64,000 nt of DNA from Falsiroseomonas sp050563535 (GTDB lineage: Bacteria; Pseudomonadota; Alphaproteobacteria; Acetobacterales; Acetobacteraceae), in the NCBI RefSeq assembly GCF_050563535.1, contig NZ_JBNXUO010000006.1, positions 145,710 to 209,709 on the forward strand. Reading direction: 5' to 3'. Position 1 is the first letter of the stretch. Each line of letters begins with the position of its first letter. A program made the translations under genes and the position numbers. Under the pieces are notes generated by a model that was not told the DNA's origin, searched no databases, and worked only from the letters and a program-made list of their open reading frames with translations. This document shows, one piece after another, positions 1 to 8,560 of the stretch.

Positions 1-258
1 CAGCCCGTTGAGCGCCGCATTCTCGCGCGCGAGGTCGGCCAGCGCCGCGTCGCGTTCCACCGCGACCACCTCGATCCCCGGCACCCGGGCCGCGAGGCAC
101 AGGAACGCCGCGCCGCTGCCGCAGCCGAGTTCCAGCACGCGGTCCCCCGCCCGCGCCGGCACCGCGGCCGCCAGCAGCACCGCGTCATGGCCTGCCCGCA
201 GGCCCGCGGCGAACTGCCGTAGCCGGACGCGGCCGCCGAGCAGCGCGTCCTCCCTCAT
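1..258 (-). CDS. SAM-dependent methyltransferase, TrmN6-like (partial, runs off the window start)
   Basis: The visible N-terminal 86 residues begin MREDALLGGRVRLRQ and contain a class I SAM-binding glycine motif (VLELGCGSGAAFLCL) followed by an acidic residue at the end of the next strand (GIEVVAVERDA). The opening phrase plus this motif resembles the tRNA1(Val) adenine-N6 methyltransferase family, which modifies A37. The catalytic NPPY-type motif would lie beyond the window edge, so the RNA target is inference. The ATG overlaps the stop of the upstream DUF2007-like gene by four bases (ATGA), so the two are probably co-translated. Confidence 0.8.
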   Translation of the reverse strand, partial: MREDALLGGRVRLRQFAAGLRAGHDAVLLAAAVPARAGDRVLELGCGSGAAFLCLAARVPGIEVVAVERDAALADLARENAALNGL

Positions 259-473
259 CGCAGGCCGTCCGCCTCCCCCGCGTCGCGCAGCACGCGGCGG
301 GCCTGGGCGGCCTCGTCGGACGGCACCGCGAGACGGCGCGGGAAGGCGCCGATCCCGCCCTCCAGCGCGCTGATGTGCCCGTCCAGCACCACCGGCGACA
401 GGCCGGCATCGCGCAGCAGTGCGGCCAGGAAGGACAGCCGCACCGGGTCGCTCGTCGCCAGCAGCACCTGCAT
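255..473 (-). CDS. DUF2007-like small protein
   Basis: A 72-residue protein starting MQVLLATSDPVRLSFL, with a ferredoxin-like pattern of a strand, a helix (LAALLRDAGL), a strand (SPVVLD) and a C-terminal helix that includes DEAAQARRVLRDA. This layout fits the small DUF2007 'putative signal transducing' family, whose function is unknown. In many alphaproteobacteria such a gene sits directly before a TrmN6-like methyltransferase and beside a polyprenyl synthase gene, as here. The ATG at 473 was chosen because the family begins directly with the first beta strand. Longer in-frame starts run antisense to the polyprenyl synthase leader and look spurious. Confidence 0.75.
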   Translation of the reverse strand: MQVLLATSDPVRLSFLAALLRDAGLSPVVLDGHISALEGGIGAFPRRLAVPSDEAAQARRVLRDAGEADGLR

Positions 474-556
474 GTCCTCTCCGCCAGGTTCCGTCCGCTT
501 GCCCGCCTTCCGGCCGGGGTCTAGGTTGCCGGCCCCCTGACCGAGGTCAAGATCGC

Positions 557-1600
557 GTGGATGTGTCCGTGGCCCCGAGCGCCGCTCCAGCCGACAAGGC
601 CGCCCCCGGGACCGCCCGCGGCGAGGATGCGCTCGCCGCGCTGACCGCTCTCGTCCGGGACGACCTGGAGGCCTGCAACCGCCTGATCGTGGAGCGGATG
701 CAGAGCCGCGTGGCGCTGATCCCGGAACTCGCCGCGCATATCGTGGCGGCGGGCGGCAAGCGGCTGCGCCCACTGCTGACGCTCGCCGCCGCGCGGCTGG
801 TGGGCTATCGCGGCGACCGGCATGTCGGGCTCGCCGCCTGCGTGGAGTTCATCCACACCGCGACGCTGCTGCATGACGACGTGGTGGACGAAAGCGCGCT
901 GCGCCGCGGCCAGGCCAGCGCCAACGCGCTGTTCGGCAACAAGCCATCCGTGCTGGTCGGCGACTTCCTGTTCGCGCGCGCCTTCGAGCTGATGGTGGCG
1001 GACGGCTCGCTCGAGGTGCTGCGCATCCTGTCCTCCGCCTCCGCCGTGCTGGTCGAGGGGGAGGTGCTGCAGCTTGTCATCCAGAACGACATGTCCGCGA
1101 CCGAGGCGCAGTACCTCGAGGTGATCGAGGGGAAGACCGCCGCGCTCTTCGCCGCCGCGACCGAGGTGGGCGCCGTCGTCGCGGGCCGCCCCGCGGCGGA
1201 GCAGGCGGCGCTGCGCGCCTATGGCCACAACCTCGGCGTCGCCTTCCAGCTGATCGACGACGCGCTGGACTACAGCGCCGAGCAGGAGCGGCTGGGCAAG
1301 ACCGTCGGCGACGACTTCCGCGAGGGCAAGATCACGCTGCCCGTGCTGCTCGCCTTCGCCCGTGGCGACGAGGAGGAGCGCGCCTTCTGGCGCCGCACGG
1401 TGGAGGAACGCGAGCAGGCCGGCCCCGACCTGCCTCGCGCCATCGCGCTGATGCAGAAGCACCACGCCTTCGCCGACACGGTGGCGCGGGCGCGCCACTA
1501 CGGCGATGCGGCGCTGGCCGCGCTGATGACCTTCCCCGACGGCGCGGAACGCCGCGCACTGGCGGATGTGGTGGAGTTCTGCATCAGCCGCGCGCGCTGA
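557..1600 (+). CDS. polyprenyl diphosphate synthase (octaprenyl/decaprenyl type)
   Basis: A 347-residue trans-isoprenyl diphosphate synthase. It condenses isopentenyl diphosphate onto an allylic primer to make the ubiquinone side chain. Both aspartate-rich motifs are present: the first in LLHDDVVDESALRRG and the second in QLIDDALDYSAEQ. The GGKRLRP motif that binds isopentenyl diphosphate and the KTAALFAAATEVG helix are also present. The product chain length cannot be read safely. The likely start is GTG at 557, just after a GAGG at 543-546; further in-frame GTG codons follow, so the exact start is uncertain. It is divergent from the DUF2007-like gene. Confidence 0.92.
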   Translation: MDVSVAPSAAPADKAAPGTARGEDALAALTALVRDDLEACNRLIVERMQSRVALIPELAAHIVAAGGKRLRPLLTLAAARLVGYRGDRHVGLAACVEFIHTATLLHDDVVDESALRRGQASANALFGNKPSVLVGDFLFARAFELMVADGSLEVLRILSSASAVLVEGEVLQLVIQNDMSATEAQYLEVIEGKTAALFAAATEVGAVVAGRPAAEQAALRAYGHNLGVAFQLIDDALDYSAEQERLGKTVGDDFREGKITLPVLLAFARGDEEERAFWRRTVEEREQAGPDLPRAIALMQKHHAFADTVARARHYGDAALAALMTFPDGAERRALADVVEFCISRAR

Positions 1601-1681
1601 CGCGCCGGGCGGCCACGCGCCGCGGCCAAGCCAGGCCCGTGGGCGGGGGCATGGATGCACCGGCATCCATGCCGCCCGCCG

Positions 1682-3079
1682 TCAAACGACCGCCAGGCTT
1701 TCCCGCCGCAGGGCGACGGTCAGCGCATCCAGCGCCTTCGAGGTGCGCTCGATCATCTGGTCGATCTCCTCCGCCGTCATGATCAGCGGGGGCGAGAAGG
1801 CGATGGTGTCGTTCGCCAGGGTGCGCAGGATGACGCCGGCATTCTCGCCTTCCTTCGCCATCCGCCCGCCGACCTTCAGCGCGGGGTCGAAGTTCTTCGC
1901 CGCCTTCTTGTCCGCCACCAGCTCGATCGCGCCCACCATGCCGACGCCGCGCACCTCGCCCACCAGCGGGTGGTCGGCGAAGGCCTCGCGCAGCTTCGCC
2001 TGCATGTGCGGGCCGGTCCTGCGGACATGGCCGACGATGTCGATCTCGTCGTAGATCCGCAGCGTCTCCACCGCGACGGCCGCCGGCACGGGGTGGCCGG
2101 AATAGGTGAAGCCGTGGCCCCAGGTGCCGATGGTCTGCGACCCGTCGGCCAGGCCCTGGAAGACGCGGTCGTTGATGATGATGGCGGAGATCGGCAGGAA
2201 GCTCGCCGACAGCGCCTTGGCGCAGGTGATGATGTCCGGCGTGATCGAATAGGTCTGGCTGCCCCAGTAGTTGCCGGTGCGCCCGAAGCCGCAGATCACC
2301 TCGTCCGCCACGAACAGCACGTCGTATTTCCGCAGCACCGCCTGGATCTTCTCGAAGTAGCCGGCTGGCGGCACCATCACGCCGCCCGCGCCCATCACCG
2401 GCTCGGCGAAGAAGGCGGCCACCGTCTCCGGGTCCTCGCGCAGGATCGTCTCCTCCAGCTCGGCGGCGAGGCGGGTGGAATACGCCTCCTCCGTCTCGCC
2501 GGGCTGCGCGCCGTGGTAGTGGTGCGGCGTCGAGACATGCAGGAAGCGGTCGGAGACCGGCAGGTCGAACATCCGGTGGTTTGCCGGCAGGCCGGTGAGC
2601 GAGCCCGCGGCGATGGTGATGCCGTGATACGCCTTGAGGCGGGAGATGATCTTCTTCTTCCGCGGCCGGCCGATGGCGTTGTTGAAGTACCAGACCATCT
2701 TGATGGCCGTGTCGTTCGCCTCGGACCCGCTGTTCGCGTAGAACACCTTGCTCATCGGGCAGGGCGACCGCTCGATCAGCATCTCGCTGAGGTCGATCAT
2801 CGGCTCGTGCGACTTGGCGGTGAAGGCGTGGTAGAAGGGCAGCTTCTTCATCTGCGCATGCGCCGCCTCGACCAGGCGCTTGTTGTCGAAGCCGAGGGAC
2901 GCGCACCACAGCCCGGCCACCGCCTCGATGTATTCCTTGCCCTGCTCGTCGAAGACGCGCACGCCCTCGCCGCGGGCGATCACCAGCGGGCCGTTCGCCG
3001 CATGCGCCCGGTGGTCGGTGTAGGGGTGCAGCACATGGGCGATGTCGCGCGCGGCGTTCGAATTGCGGGGCGGGGTCAT
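1682..3079 (-). CDS. class III PLP-dependent aminotransferase
   Basis: A 465-residue fold-type I aminotransferase that moves an amino group from an amine or omega-amino acid to a keto acid such as pyruvate. Visible family signatures are ANSGSEANDTAIKM (cofactor phosphate binding), the AYHGIT segment, FFAEPVMGAGG, the cofactor-binding aspartate in LFVADEVICGFGRTG, and the Schiff-base lysine in ITCAKALSASFLPISA. The substrate cannot be fixed from motifs; the closest styles are beta-alanine/omega-amino acid and putrescine-pyruvate aminotransferases. The start at 3079 (MTPPRNSN) is used because the open frame continues far upstream only as antisense of the next genes. Confidence 0.92.
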   Translation of the reverse strand: MTPPRNSNAARDIAHVLHPYTDHRAHAANGPLVIARGEGVRVFDEQGKEYIEAVAGLWCASLGFDNKRLVEAAHAQMKKLPFYHAFTAKSHEPMIDLSEMLIERSPCPMSKVFYANSGSEANDTAIKMVWYFNNAIGRPRKKKIISRLKAYHGITIAAGSLTGLPANHRMFDLPVSDRFLHVSTPHHYHGAQPGETEEAYSTRLAAELEETILREDPETVAAFFAEPVMGAGGVMVPPAGYFEKIQAVLRKYDVLFVADEVICGFGRTGNYWGSQTYSITPDIITCAKALSASFLPISAIIINDRVFQGLADGSQTIGTWGHGFTYSGHPVPAAVAVETLRIYDEIDIVGHVRRTGPHMQAKLREAFADHPLVGEVRGVGMVGAIELVADKKAAKNFDPALKVGGRMAKEGENAGVILRTLANDTIAFSPPLIMTAEEIDQMIERTSKALDALTVALRRESLAVV

Positions 3080-3271
3080 GGCGGCCTGCGTCCTCGGCGG
3101 TGTCGAGGGGAGGGAGCCTAGACCAGTTTCCGCCCGCTGTAAGCCGCCGCCGCGCAACCGCGGCGCGGTCCATAGGGCAGCCACGTTTCCGCGAGCGGCC
3201 CGGCGCGGCGTCCCCCCGCCACCTACCCCGGCGCTAGGCTGCCCCCCTTTTCCGCGTGGGGGGATCGATCC

Positions 3272-4477
3272 ATGAAGCGCGTGTCCGTTGCCCTGCTGCC
3301 GGTCCTGGCCGCCGCCGCCCTGCCGCCGCCCGCCGCCGCGCGCGACGCCTTCGAGGGCACCTTCACGGTCGACGGCCAGACCACCACGGCCTCTCGCCGC
3401 GATGCGGAGGATTTCGTCGACATCTTCAGCGATGCGGGGCTGCGGTCGCTCTTCTCGAACTACGGCCCGACCTCGGCGACCAATGCGGAGGTGAGCCTGC
3501 GCGGCGTTCCGGCCACCCTCTCCTACGACGCCGGCTCCACCACGCTGCGGCTGCGCGTGCCGGGGGCGGGGATCGACGAGAGCTTCACCGGCGCCACGCG
3601 CGACGCCAGCCAGGACCTGGCGCTGGAATGGCTGCGCGGCCGCGGCGGGGCGGCGCTGACGCGGCTGCTGCAGCAGGCGGTGGCCACGACGCCGATCGAC
3701 CCAGTCGCCGGCAACCCGAACAGCCTGATGTCGCAGATGGGCGCGTCGGACTTCAACCTGGCCACCGGCGGGGCGCCCGGCGGCGGCTTCTCGCTCGGCG
3801 CACGGTTCGGCAGCTATTCGGCGGAAGGCTTCGACACCCGCGTCTGGACCCTGCCGCTCGGCTATTCCTTCGGCATGTCGAACGGCGCGACGCTGCTGGT
3901 GGATGCGCCGCTGACGCTGCTGAGCGCGGCCGGGACGCAGTCCTATTCCGGCTCGCTCGGGCTCGGCCTGCGCGTGCCGCTGCGCATCGGACTGCCGGAC
4001 GGCGTGGCGTGGAGCCTCACGCCGATGCTGCGCGCGGGGGGCGTCGGCTCCGTCTCGCTCGGCGCGGTGGGCGGGATGTGGTCCGCCTCGCTGACCAGCA
4101 CGATCGACTGGCAGGTCCGCCCCGGCACCAGCGTGACGATCGGCAACATGGTCTCCCGCCTGCAGACGCTGCCGATCAAGATCGGGGACTACGATGTCAG
4201 CTACGAGCTGACCAACCTCATGTACCGCAACGGCGTCATCGCCACCCAGGCGGTGGGGGAATGGCTCGGCCGCCCGGTCCAGGCCTCCGCCTTCCTGATC
4301 GACACGCGCTTCACGGGCGATGCCCTCTATGTGCGGTCCTACCAGGAATTCGGCGGCTATCTCAGCTTCGACATGCAGGCGGGCGGGCAGCGGCTGCCGC
4401 TCTCCCTCGGGGTGACGGTGCTGAGCGGGGACCGGGGATACCGGGGCTACTCCCTCAACCTCGGCGTCACCTTCTGA
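3272..4477 (+). CDS. secreted outer-membrane beta-barrel-like protein of unknown function
   Basis: A 401-residue protein with a clear Sec signal peptide (MKRVSVALLPVLAAAALPPPAAA, cleavage after about residue 24). From about residue 160 onward it shows alternating polar and hydrophobic strands separated by glycine-rich turns, and it ends in a phenylalanine (SLNLGVTF) as outer-membrane barrels usually do. The first 150 residues look like a periplasmic domain, so the barrel may have a soluble plug or passenger. A GGGGGGA Shine-Dalgarno-like run lies shortly before the ATG. I do not recognise the family. A barrel-type autotransporter or porin-like protein is the best guess. Confidence 0.8.
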   Translation: MKRVSVALLPVLAAAALPPPAAARDAFEGTFTVDGQTTTASRRDAEDFVDIFSDAGLRSLFSNYGPTSATNAEVSLRGVPATLSYDAGSTTLRLRVPGAGIDESFTGATRDASQDLALEWLRGRGGAALTRLLQQAVATTPIDPVAGNPNSLMSQMGASDFNLATGGAPGGGFSLGARFGSYSAEGFDTRVWTLPLGYSFGMSNGATLLVDAPLTLLSAAGTQSYSGSLGLGLRVPLRIGLPDGVAWSLTPMLRAGGVGSVSLGAVGGMWSASLTSTIDWQVRPGTSVTIGNMVSRLQTLPIKIGDYDVSYELTNLMYRNGVIATQAVGEWLGRPVQASAFLIDTRFTGDALYVRSYQEFGGYLSFDMQAGGQRLPLSLGVTVLSGDRGYRGYSLNLGVTF

Positions 4478-4534
4478 CGGTGGTTGCCCCGGCCGGCGCG
4501 GGGCGCCAGATTGCCCGGCCGGAGGGGTTGCCAC

Positions 4535-6838
4535 ATGACCGAGATCAAGCCGCATGCCGCCCATTGGGGCGCCTTCGACGCGGTGGTGGAACGCGGCCGC
4601 CTGGTGGGCGTGCGCCCCTTCGGGCGCGACCCCTTCCCGGGCAGCCTGATCGACGCCATGCCCGAGGCGGTGCATTCCGCGGCGCGGATCGACCGCCCCC
4701 ATGTCCGGCAGGGCTGGCTGCGGGGCGAACGGCGCGGGTCGTCCCGCGGCGGCGATGCCTTCGTGCCCGTCCCCTGGGACCAGGCGATCCGCCTGGTCGC
4801 GGAGGAGACGGCGCGGGTCCGGGCGGAACACGGCGCGGCCTCCATCCTCGGCGGGTCCTATGGCTGGTCCTCGGCGGGGCGGTACCACCACGCGCGCACG
4901 CAGCTGCACCGCTTCCTCGGACTCGGCGGCGGCTTCACGGCGCAGGTCACCAACTATTCCTACGGCGCGGGCATGACGCTGATGCCCCACATTCTCGGCA
5001 CCAACGAGGTCATCCAGGGCCCGGTGACGGACTGGGCCAGCATCGCGGCCCACGCGAAGCTGATGCTGTGCTTCGGCGGGCTGCCGCGCAAGAACGGGCT
5101 CGTCACCTCGGGCGGCGGCGGCGGGCATGAATACATCCCGCTGATGCGCCGGGCTGCGGAAGCCGGGGTGCGCTTCGTCAACATCTCCCCCTTCCGCGGC
5201 GACACGGAGGCGTTCCTCGGCGCCGAATGGGTGCCGATCCGCCCGAACACCGACGCGGCGATGATGTTCGCGATGGCGCATGTCATCCTGGAGGCGGGGC
5301 GGGAGGACCGGGACTTCCTGGCGCGCTGCACGGTGGGCTTCGACCGCTTCCGCGACTATGTGATGGGCGCCGCCGACGGCACGCCGAAGACGCCGGATTG
5401 GGCCGAGCGCATCACGGATGTCCCGGCCGCCACCATCCGGCGCCTCGCGCTCGAAGCCGTGGGCGCGCCCACCATGTGCACCGCCACCTGGTCGCTCCAG
5501 CGGGCGGAAGGCGGCGAACAGCCCTGGTGGGCGCTGGTGGCGCTCGCCTCCATGCTGGGCGGCATCGGCCGGCCGGGGCAGGGGATCGCCTTCGGCTACG
5601 GCAGCATGAACGGTATCGGCACGCCGCGGCAGGAACTGCCCTCGGTCGGCGGCGTGCCGGTGAGGAACCCCTGCGGCGCCTACATCCCGGTGGCCCGCAT
5701 CACCGAATTGCTGGAACGCCCGGGCGGGATCCTGCAGTACAACGGCCGCGACCTGACCCTGCCCGACATCCGGATGATCTGGTGGGCCGGCGGCAACCCC
5801 TTCCACCACCACCAGGACCTGGGTCGCCTGCTGCGCGGCTGGAACCGCGCCGACACGGTGGTGGTGCAGGAACCATGGTGGACCGCCGTCGCCCGCCATG
5901 CCGACATCGTCCTGCCGGCGACGACGACGCTGGAGAGGAACGACATCATGTCCTCCTCCCGCGACCGCTTCGTGCGCGCCATGCACCAGGCGATCGCGCC
6001 GGTGGGGCAGGCGCGCAACGACGTGGACATGCTGGCCGACATCGCCGATGCGCTGGGCTACCGCGCGTCCTACACCGAACAGCGCGACGAATCCGCCTGG
6101 CTCCAGCACCTCTACGGCCTGTGGCGCCGCGCCTGCGCGGAGCAGGGGATCGAGGTGCCGGATTTCGACCGCTTCTGGGCCGACGGCTTCGTCGAGATCG
6201 CGCCGCCCGGGCGCGAATACGTCCAGTTCGCCGAATTCCGCGCCGACCCGGCCGCCAACCCGCTGAACACGCCGTCCGGCAAGGTCGAGATCTATTCCGA
6301 GACCATCGCGAGCTTCGGCTACGAGGAGACGCCCGGCCACCCGGTCTGGCGGGAACCGACGGAGTATCTCGGCGCGGCGCTTGCGGCGCGCTACCCGCTG
6401 CACCTGCTCTCCTTCCAGCCCGCGACGCGGCTGCACGGCCAGCTCGACACCGGCCGCGTCGCGGCGGCCGACAAGATCGGCGGGCGGGAGAGGCTGCGGA
6501 TGAACCCGGCCGATGCCGCCGCGCGCGGCCTGCGGGACGGCGACCTGCTGCGCGTCTTCAACGACCGCGGCGCGGTCTGCGCGGGCCTCGAGGTGACGGA
6601 GGAGATCCGCCCCGGCGTCGTCGCCATGGCGACCGGCGCCTGGTGGAACCCGGCGGTGCCCGGCGCGACCGATTCCGCCTGCCTGCACGGCAACCCCAAC
6701 GTGCTGACACCGGATTGCGGCACCTCCCGCCTCGGCCAGGGATCGGCCGCGCAGTCCTGCCTGGTCGAGATCGAGCGCTGGCCGGGCGAGCCGCCGCCCG
6801 TCACCGTCCATGCGCCGCCGCCGGTGGCCGTGGCGTGA
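4535..6838 (+). CDS. BisC/TMAO-reductase-type molybdopterin oxidoreductase
   Basis: A 767-residue member of the DMSO reductase family carrying a bis-MGD molybdenum cofactor, likely to reduce an S-oxide or N-oxide. The N-terminal part contains the family phrase GGSYGWSSAGRYHHAR. The serine expected to bind molybdenum is about residue 142 in TNYSYGAGM. The cofactor-binding C-terminal domain includes LHLLSFQPATRLHGQLD and LRMNPADAAARGL. There is no Tat signal and no N-terminal Fe-S motif, so the enzyme should be cytoplasmic, as BisC/TorZ-like enzymes without leaders are. The start at 4535 follows GGAGGGG. Its stop overlaps the GTG of the next gene. Confidence 0.9.
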   Translation: MTEIKPHAAHWGAFDAVVERGRLVGVRPFGRDPFPGSLIDAMPEAVHSAARIDRPHVRQGWLRGERRGSSRGGDAFVPVPWDQAIRLVAEETARVRAEHGAASILGGSYGWSSAGRYHHARTQLHRFLGLGGGFTAQVTNYSYGAGMTLMPHILGTNEVIQGPVTDWASIAAHAKLMLCFGGLPRKNGLVTSGGGGGHEYIPLMRRAAEAGVRFVNISPFRGDTEAFLGAEWVPIRPNTDAAMMFAMAHVILEAGREDRDFLARCTVGFDRFRDYVMGAADGTPKTPDWAERITDVPAATIRRLALEAVGAPTMCTATWSLQRAEGGEQPWWALVALASMLGGIGRPGQGIAFGYGSMNGIGTPRQELPSVGGVPVRNPCGAYIPVARITELLERPGGILQYNGRDLTLPDIRMIWWAGGNPFHHHQDLGRLLRGWNRADTVVVQEPWWTAVARHADIVLPATTTLERNDIMSSSRDRFVRAMHQAIAPVGQARNDVDMLADIADALGYRASYTEQRDESAWLQHLYGLWRRACAEQGIEVPDFDRFWADGFVEIAPPGREYVQFAEFRADPAANPLNTPSGKVEIYSETIASFGYEETPGHPVWREPTEYLGAALAARYPLHLLSFQPATRLHGQLDTGRVAAADKIGGRERLRMNPADAAARGLRDGDLLRVFNDRGAVCAGLEVTEEIRPGVVAMATGAWWNPAVPGATDSACLHGNPNVLTPDCGTSRLGQGSAAQSCLVEIERWPGEPPPVTVHAPPPVAVA

Positions 6839-8406
6839 CCACGCGGCGTGCCGCCCTCGCCGCCGGCGCGGCGGCGCTGGCGCTGCCGGCGGCGGCGCAG
6901 ATCACCACGCTCGACCTGGCCGGGGCGGCGCTGCCGCCGCGGCCCGACGACTGGACCGCCGCCGGCCACCGGCGCGAGGTGCTGATCCGCTGGGGCGACC
7001 GCGTCACCTTCGACGCCCCGCCCTGGGACCCGCGCAACCCCGCGCCCGAAGCCGCCGCCGCGCAGTTCGGCTGGGACGCCCGCATCGCCGGCGCGGTGGT
7101 GCCGCCGGTGGCCGCAGACGGCGTGCCGCGCCTGGTGCTGGCCGTCGCCCATCCCGAACTCGATCCCGCCATGGCCTGGCCGGGCGGACATGAACGGCCG
7201 GCCCTCGCCGCGGCGATGTCGGGCGTGTCGCTGCTGAACCTGGAAAGGCAGGGCGGGCGCTGGGTCCTGGTGGATGGCGGCTTCCAGAGCCGCCATCTCG
7301 GCATCGGCACGCTGTGCCGCTTCGGCGGCGCCGCCGCGCCGGCGCGCGGCGTGCAGGGGCTGGTCGGCGTCGGCGGCGGCTGCGCCACGCCCTGGGGGAC
7401 GCTGCTGCTGGCGGAATCCGGGGCCACCGCCTGGCTGCCGCGCCTCGCCGCGCTCGACCCCCGCTTCGCCGAGGCGCCGCGCTTCGGCTGGGTGGCGGAG
7501 ATCGACGCGCTGGATCCGCAGGCCGTGCCCACCAAGCGTGCCGCCCTTGGCCGCATCGGCGCGGCGGCGGTGGCGGCGGGCGTCGCCGCGGATGGCCGCG
7601 CGGTGGTGTTCCTGGCCGATGGCCGGCCGCAGGGCTTCCTCTACCGCTTCGTCTCCGCCGGCCCGGCGGCGGAGCCCGATGCGCTCGATGCCGGCACGCT
7701 CCAGGTGGCGCGGGCGGAGGGCGAGGCGATCCGCTGGCTGGCCCTGCCCGACGCCGCCGCACCCGGCCCGGCCGCCATGGCCGACCAGGCCGGGGGTTCG
7801 GCCTTCGACACGCCGGCGGCGCTGGCGCTCGACCCGCGCCGGCCACGCTTGCTGCTGGCCTGCCGCGCCGGCGGCGGCCGCGCGGAGACGCGGACGGACC
7901 ACCTGAACCCCCGCGCGGGCGCGCATCCGGGCCATGTGGTGGAGATCACCGGCGACCTCGCGGCGGAACGCCAGGCGGCGCGGGTGCTGTTCCTGGCGGG
8001 CGATGCGGCCGAAGGCGGCAGCTATGGCCGCGGACAGCCCGCGGGCGCCGTGCCGCGCCATCCCGCGACGCTGGCCGTCGATGCGCGCGGGCGGCTCTGG
8101 ATCGGCACGGATGGTGCGGGGCGGCCGGGCGCCGCGCCCGATGCGGTCTTCGGCTGCGACCTCGACGGGCCGGGGCGGGGGGTGGTGCTGCCCCTCTACG
8201 CCGCGCCGCGCGCGGCAGGCATCGGCGGCGCGCTGCCGACCCCGGATGGCGAGGCGCTGCTGGTCGCCGTGCGCCGGCCCGGGGCGGAGCCGGGCGCGAC
8301 CTTCGACCGGCCGGCGACCCGCTGGCCCGCCTTCGACCCGCGCACACCACCCCGCAGCGCCGTGCTGACGGTCGCGCGCAATGCCGGCGGTGCAGTGGGG
8401 GGCTGA
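6835..8406 (+). CDS. PhoX-like (DUF839) phosphatase with Tat signal
   Basis: A 523-residue protein starting at a GTG that overlaps the preceding stop (GTGA). The N-terminus MTTRRAALAAGAAALALPAAAQ is a compact twin-arginine signal, so export to the periplasm in folded form is expected. The rest resembles the DUF839/PhoX beta-propeller family of calcium- and iron-dependent phosphatases: GFGWVAEIDALDP-like segments, FLADGRPQGFLYRFVSAG, FDTPAALALDPR and RLWIGTDGAGRPG. The link to the molybdoenzyme is translational coupling only and no shared pathway is known. PhoX enzymes belong to phosphate starvation, which might connect it to the transporter block that follows. Confidence 0.85.
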   Translation: MTTRRAALAAGAAALALPAAAQITTLDLAGAALPPRPDDWTAAGHRREVLIRWGDRVTFDAPPWDPRNPAPEAAAAQFGWDARIAGAVVPPVAADGVPRLVLAVAHPELDPAMAWPGGHERPALAAAMSGVSLLNLERQGGRWVLVDGGFQSRHLGIGTLCRFGGAAAPARGVQGLVGVGGGCATPWGTLLLAESGATAWLPRLAALDPRFAEAPRFGWVAEIDALDPQAVPTKRAALGRIGAAAVAAGVAADGRAVVFLADGRPQGFLYRFVSAGPAAEPDALDAGTLQVARAEGEAIRWLALPDAAAPGPAAMADQAGGSAFDTPAALALDPRRPRLLLACRAGGGRAETRTDHLNPRAGAHPGHVVEITGDLAAERQAARVLFLAGDAAEGGSYGRGQPAGAVPRHPATLAVDARGRLWIGTDGAGRPGAAPDAVFGCDLDGPGRGVVLPLYAAPRAAGIGGALPTPDGEALLVAVRRPGAEPGATFDRPATRWPAFDPRTPPRSAVLTVARNAGGAVGG

Positions 8407-8560
8407 CGCCGCGGCGCCGGTGGAAGACCCCGGCTGCCCCCTGGCAGCGCGGCCATGCCCTTGCGAATGTGACATTTTTGTTGCAAAGCTGGGGACCTGA
8501 CGAGGCTTGCGGCGTTGCGGCCAGGGGCGCACCCCTGGCCGCCCGCGAAGGGAGGACAGC

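Noticed and set aside
1682..6811. A 1,709-codon minus-strand open frame continuing upstream of the aminotransferase.
   Set aside because: Only the last 465 codons are a real protein; the rest is antisense to the outer-membrane protein and the molybdoenzyme and has the arginine/alanine/proline-rich composition of GC-rich shadow frames.
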